Assembly: GCA_003952965.2 (NCBI GenBank)
Contig: CM025852.1
Coordinates: forward strand, 8,586,746 to 8,650,745
Direction of reading: 5' to 3'
DNA: 64,000 nt
Source: Morella rubra
Taxonomy: Eukaryota > Streptophyta > Magnoliopsida > Fagales > Myricaceae
The translations under genes were made by a program, and so were the position numbers. This document shows, in pieces, positions 58,934 through 64,000 of this stretch. The first letter of the stretch is position 1; every line of letters begins with the position of its first letter. Under the pieces are notes generated by a model. The model worked only from the letters and a program-made list of their open reading frames with translations, was not told the origin of the DNA and did not search any database.

Positions 58934-60193
58934 ATGTCCCATAGACGCTCCTCTGCAGCAAGCACTCTGAGTGACGGTAGATTTGCATCTAAGGAAAGGA
59001 GCGAAGGCAAGCTGGATGTGAGACCTCTGTGTTTCTGCGGAATCAGTGCACGTGCAAGGTTTAGCAAGACGTCACTAAATCCAGGACGAAGATTCTGGAG
59101 TTGCTCACAATATTCGGCTGCCACGGTGAGTACATACGTCACTTAATCTCTACGGTAGTAGCTATGTCTCTCTCTTCCATATGTTAATGCACAAAGTGTT
59201 GCCATCACAAAATGCTTGAACTGATATGACAATGTTGATTTGCCCTAAAATTTGTTAGCTATGTTTTTTTAAGGGAGATTTTCAAATTTTAAATTGTTGA
59301 TTGGTGTAGATTTAATGGACTTAGCACTGATGACCTATTATGAAGATAGCAGAGTAGAAGCCTGCAACAATAGTTTCCCAGTCTGTTGTTTGTAGACAAT
59401 CTTTGATAACCATTTTATTTTGTTTGCTGAAAGTGGGTAATTTAGCTCTCGATTATAATTGTTTGATGCATGAACCTTATATGTTCAAAGTAATATGAAA
59501 AAAAGTTGTTGACTTAGCAAAGGTTGTGGATGTCTTTTTAGGATAGAATGATGAAAAATATTAAGTCTCATTGATGTCTGTTTAAAGTACTTGCTTTTGT
59601 TTATAATCACGATGGCATATTGCATATGTTCAATCAGTGAGGAGATGTGAAGATTTGTCTGTTTGTTGTTTTTTCCTTTTTTCATGAGTTAGCAAAACTG
59701 ATGTCGGAATCTTATTAGCCTAATATCGTACATTTTGAAGGGCTTTTCATGTAGGTTAGACTTATCTAACAAACCAGCTGCATGTAATATGGACTTTTGT
59801 ATCTATGATTTGATTATTGCCTATGGATGACCGTTTAATTGTTTTTATTCGTAGAGGGACAAGGCTTGCAGTTTTTTTGAATGGATTGATCCACCCTCTC
59901 AACAACAAGAGGATGATGAAACAAATAGTGTCCTATGCCAGCTGAAGACAATGAAGAAGAAGTTAAGGATTATGGAGGAGCGACAAAACAAAACAGATGA
60001 GCTCTTCCTCAAACAAAGCTATATGGAGGAGAAATTAAAGCTATACGAGGAGAAGTTGAAGTCCACGGAGAAGATGTTGAAGGCTATGGATGAGAAGCTG
60101 AAGCGGCTTAAGTTAGTTATGTTGGGGTCATGGGTTTTATTTTGTAGCTGTATTTACCTTTGTTTAAGTGGTGTTGAAAGGGAGTCAATGTAG
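58934..60193 (+). CDS. Small GRF-type zinc finger, coiled-coil and membrane-anchor protein
   Basis: Two exons: 58934-59125 and 59855-60193, joined by a GTGAGT donor and a tcgtag acceptor in phase 0, giving 176 residues. Residues 1-20 are Ser/Arg-rich (MSHRRSSAAS). The GRF zinc finger spans the intron: CFCG, then NPGRRFWSC, then, from exon 2, ACSFFEWIDPP, supplying the zinc ligands and the aromatic FFEW end. Residues of about 85-150 are a charged coiled coil (MEEKLKLYEEKLKSTEKML), followed by a single hydrophobic segment VMLGSWVLFCSCIYLCL. GRF fingers bind single-stranded DNA in proteins such as topoisomerase III and NEIL3. Small proteins of this plant type have no established role that I know of. 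The reading frame is intact, unlike the transposase next to it. The upstream ATG at 58811 is less likely because its first 40 codons look like leader sequence. Its 3' end faces the transposase gene. Confidence 0.75.
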
Positions 60194-60786
60194 TTCTATT
60201 TACCTTTGTTGTGGTGCTGAAAGGAAGTCAATGGTTTTTATTTTGTTGTCTGTATCTCTTTCAAAGATAGATCATGTATTTACATTTAGGAAGTCAATGT
60301 AGTTGCATATTGCTTGTCCTGGAATGGTGGCAAGACCTGATAGTGTCCCTTCAATGTTACCTATTCAATATTTTGCATCATATTTGATACCAATAACAGA
60401 GTCAACATTACAGAAGCATTCAACTAACCAATGTGCACAATGACCATAACTAACCAAACCAAAGTACTCATTCTGTAACTAAGATTCAACATTTTATACC
60501 AATAACCAAAGTAGTCATTCTCTAAGTAACCAAGGTACTTATTTAACACCTTAATTGCTGCACCACTTCAAAAGCAACATAAACCAAAGTACATAACACC
60601 ATAATTTTGGCCTGAAATTCACAACTGCCCCAATATGGACAGCTTCAAAAATACGATTCAGATTACAAATTATCCATATCCTCAACGTAAATCCAAAAAG
60701 ATTACATTGGACCCCCATTCTACACATCTAATGTCAATCCCAAAATACATAACACCATTACAGATTTTGCTAAATCCAATGCCAAA

Positions 60787-63700
60787 CTACGCAGAATCAT
60801 CAGAAGCTATTGGGTGGGTCGAACTGGTAGCTTGCGGGGCGAGTGCCTCAGTTGTGTTGGCTATGACCCACCTGTCATCCTCGTCTGTCCCTTTTATGAA
60901 GTGAATTTATAATTAGGCTTAGAAATGTAATGACAACTATTGCACATTTTTTTTACACTAAAAATGCTTTCCTCTTTCTTCTACTCGTCTTGGCAGGCAA
61001 TTCCATTGGCTGTAATCTTTGTCCCTAATTTTTAACAAATTACATATAATTTTTCAGTCAAAACTGGTAGTATGACTTATGATAAAGAAATAGGTAAGAA
61101 ATTTTTTTTTTAATGTTACCTCTGTTGTAGTTTCCCTTCGAGTCTCTGGTGGCTGTGATGGCTGTGATAGCTGTGATCCTTCAACCTAAATGAATGGCAT
61201 ATCATAATTTTTCATTTGACAGATCAGATTCAACATGATATAGGGAGATGTAGGAAGTTTGTCGTTATAGAAGTTCTAGATTTCTTTCTTGGAGATCTTC
61301 GAGGCTGTGATGTACGGACTTATGTTGACTCGGTAGTACGAGCCTGTATATTCAATATGGAAAGCAAAAGTAAATATAGAAGCTGACCATTTCATCAAAA
61401 ATATTTCAAATACAAGCAAGGAAGAGGTACTTGAGAAGAAAAGCAAGCTGGCCCAAGCAGCAATGAATGCAAAGCCACCAAATGGAGCGATATGTGAATG
61501 ACTTATGGTAAAACAGATATTACCTGACAAGGTTCTGCAGTTGTTATATTAGTTCTAGCAGGCTGCGATGCTCAGTTGATGGTCTGGCCTCATCCTAAAA
61601 TCAATCTAATGTCAAATAACTATTCGAAGTGTCCAAATCAAACTTAAAATCTGCTTCATGTCACCTGATTTGTAGCTTTCTTCTTGGATGGCTTCTTCGG
61701 GTATATTCTGCGGTTGGGATTTGGCAGGTAATTGCATCTCCTTGCATTATGGCCAAGAACGTCACATGTCCAACTGGTAACCCACAACGACTAACATTGT
61801 ATGGATGTTGTGGCTCATCATTTGCTCGGACCCTTGCTTTCCTCGAACGGCCAAGCATAGACCGAATCACAGGAGGTCCTATAGGTAATACATTCGCACG
61901 CGGCCACTCTTCCGGTCCAGGCATCACGTGTACGACATGTGTATAAGAAGCTGCGTATGACGTCTTCCGATAGCAATCATGGACGTAATCCTCAGGGAGT
62001 AGCTTGTCACAATAAATAGCAGCGCAAGCATGCGCACATGGGATGCCGTTTAGCTGCCATCGGCCACAACTACATTCCCGGGCTCCATGTTTACCAATTT
62101 ACTATCCCCATTAACTGTATCAACCTCAAAATTGGTCCCATCCTTCCACTGGTAGATGCAATGCCTAGCATCATGTTTACTCTTCTCAAGCTTCCTCTGT
62201 ATCCGAGGACAGATATCCCAAGTTGCAGTTTGGAGCATCACCCGTTTGTGCTTGAACTGGTTCATCAATAGACGTCTGATATCCTCCATCATCATCAAGA
62301 TTGGCTTATCCCGTGTATCTTTGATCCAGAATTAAATGTTTCAGCGATGTTACTAAGTAGACAATCGCTCTTCGAGGTTGTACTAAATGCGTGTTGGGAC
62401 CATCCTTTAGGGTCAACCTCTGTAAGATACTTCCAAGCATTCTCATTCACCCTTTCCAGTTCTTCATAGCTCTATCAAACCCAGATCTGGTACACGCACA
62501 TGCTGCCTTCCATAGGAGGTTCTTCATATACTTGTCTCTCCACCCTTTGCTCTTCAAGTTGGTGTGCAAGTGCTTCACACAATGCCGCTGCTCATCATTG
62601 CACTAACTTCTCTAGTGCCTCGCGAAGCCCCTACAAAATAGTTTTAGTTAGTAACCAATATCAGTACATGTTTTTTCAGCGACCAAACAAATGGTGTGCA
62701 CTAACCTTTTGCCTGTCTGACATCCAACACCAGCTGATCTTCAGATCTAATATCCTCCATGAGTATCTCTATGAACACGTCCAAGAAGAACCTCTGCATA
62801 CGCAAGTGGGTACATATCATCATTTGCATCTTTGGCCACTGCACATAACAAATGGGCCGGACAAATCATTGGCCTAACATGTTTCTTGACACACATGCTG
62901 CTGGAAATGAATTCACCCATGAACAATTGTGCTCGAGTCGCTCCATCTCTGGTGCCATCGTGCCAGCAAAGGGTGAAACAGCCTTGGATTGACAGATAGT
63001 AGTAAACTCGCCCTACCAGCGCATGTGGGGATACGAACAGAGCAGTGAATTCTCCCTCATACCATGAGTGGGTTTGGATTGAACTGCACATAACAACTTG
63101 GGCCTTTGAGGTGCATCAAGACAAATCATTGGCCTAATCCCATACGTTTAAGCCTCAAGCCTGACATACATCCGCTGGAAAAGATGTCCACTTCTCTGAA
63201 TCTTCACCCATGAACCAGGGTTCCACATATAAACACCCAATAGTCGCATACATACTTGTACTGGTCCGCATGCCTTCATAGACCAGTTCAAAGGCCATCT
63301 TTTTTGCCCGATACATGTGGTTCTTAGAGACTTGTACTTTATATCTCTACGGATATTCCCTCCCAAAGCCGTTGGTGGCATGTTAGGGTCGTCCCGGATG
63401 TTTTCAACATACCAAGCAGCAGTAAATTTGGCATCCAACTTCCTATTCTTATGGTGTGTGCCACAAGTGTGCTTCTACTTAAATGTCTTGATCTGAACTG
63501 CTTCTTTACCGTACGTAAAAGAAGCGTGGATCCGCCAACCACACTTGAGTGCACAAACCGCTGTAATTCTCTTCTTGTCACTCTTAAGACAACGGTAGTC
63601 ATAATTATTTTGAATGCCGTGCAACGTTAAAGCCTTTTTAAATAAGGCCAAATCTCTAAACTTCATCCCCTTCTCAAGGTGCACTGTACCATCCTCCAAC

Positions 63701-64000
63701 TCCTCTTCTCGAAAGTCGGTACCCTTCCTCTTACGTGGTTGATCTTCATCAGATGCATTATCCTCACTGGTACTTTCTATTACATCATCATTCGAGCCCC
63801 TAACAATCTTGGGCTCGTCCGCTGAAACATCATTCTTTGTACCTTGCCCGAACCACTCTATCGAAGCCTTCCAAGCATCATCTCCACACTCATCAGTCTG
63901 AATTGCATATTTGTACAACTCAGAATCGGCATCAGACTCATCAAAATCACTGACATCAGCTTCAATATTATCCCCCCCCCCCCAATATCATCATCAGAAT
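60787..64000 (-). pseudogene. MuDR-type MULE transposase, 5' end beyond the window, frameshifted
   Basis: On the minus strand from the right edge: an acidic region, the MuDR DNA-binding domain (FRDLALFKKALTLHGIQNNY and LKCGWRIHAS, about 63520-63660), KFTAAWYVENIRDDPNM (63370-63440), a broken DDE core with RPMICLDAP and, in a duplicated segment, DANDDMYPLAYAEV (about 62795-62840), then FDRAMKNWKG, NENAWKYLTEVDPKGW and RDKPILMMMEDIRRLL. The SWIM finger reads CSCGRWQLNGIPCAHACAAI (about 62020-62080) after a frameshift, followed by a zinc-knuckle tail CDVLGHNARRC (about 61735-61765). A possible last exon, GTDEDDRWVIANTTEALAP, ends at 60787. Several stops and frameshifts, and a C13 run near 63972 that breaks the acidic region, indicate a dead gene, though unrecognised introns may account for some. 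Confidence 0.78.
62858..63135. repeat. Tandem segmental duplication inside the transposase core
   Basis: gacaaatcattggcctaa occurs at about 62858-62875 and again at about 63119-63136, and both copies are followed by gctggaaa and ttcacccatgaac at similar distances. On the protein side the RPMIC motif is repeated. About 260 bp of DDE core were therefore duplicated and have since diverged. Confidence 0.6.

Larger units (their letters stand above)
58292..64000. mobile_element. Second MULE (left part), GRF-finger gene plus MuDR transposase gene
   Basis: The left end is inferred at ggctaaaatataacgcc, whose style resembles other MULE ends in this window. Two genes follow in convergent orientation, a GRF zinc-finger gene on the plus strand and a MuDR-type transposase on the minus strand. 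The element runs off the window, so the second inverted repeat and target duplication cannot be seen. Confidence 0.5.

Noticed and set aside
1..64000. tRNA or rRNA genes
   Set aside because: I saw no sequence with convincing cloverleaf arms and A/B boxes or rRNA similarity; a covariance-model search would be decisive and could not be run.

Overview
The window is nuclear DNA of a eudicot plant, plausibly a woody species. It has intron-rich plant gene structure with GT-AG splice sites, plant-type Copia, LINE, Mutator-like (MULE), hAT, PIF/Harbinger and TRIM elements, AT-rich spacers and an assembly gap (349 N at 13020-13368). Nothing bacterial or organellar is visible. I cannot name the species.

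Only one host gene can be modelled completely: a 12-exon gene on the minus strand (54495 down to 37075) for the plastid stromal glycerol-3-phosphate acyltransferase ATS1/ACT1. Its 459-residue product keeps the H(X)4D motif and all the known substrate-binding basic residues. Its introns hold a tandem TRIM array, two Harbinger-type MITEs, a MULE fold-back element, an L1-type LINE with an 18-bp target duplication and several local tandem duplications, yet every exon is intact. A second host gene is seen only as its last exon (13434-13768, plus), which carries a DLNxxP-type EAR repression motif. The rest of that gene lies in or before the gap.

Layout: 0.4-2.3 kb, decayed hAT transposase; 2.8-3.1 kb, Harbinger transposase tail; 4.2-4.7 kb, MULE fold-back MITE; 9.0-10.2 kb, LTR of a SIRE-like Copia element; 13.4-13.8 kb, EAR-motif exon; 14-16.4 kb, AT-rich repeats and MITEs; 16.7-17.4 kb, tandem TRIM array; 17.4-34.9 kb, a nest in which one LINE is split by a 7.9-kb MULE and by a 5.9-kb Copia element; 37.1-54.7 kb, ATS1; 56.3-57.0 kb, non-autonomous hAT element; 58.3 kb to the right edge, a second MULE with a GRF zinc-finger gene and a MuDR-type transposase gene in convergent orientation.

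The best findings are the nested insertions, whose boundaries are fixed by target-site duplications. The 7.9-kb MULE has inverted repeats of about 1.2 kb, a FAR1/Jittery-like transposase, and captured fragments of a CHUP1-like gene and of a GH47 alpha-mannosidase. Two unrelated TRIM families each form head-to-tail arrays of LTRs (four and five copies) flanked by single 5-bp duplications.
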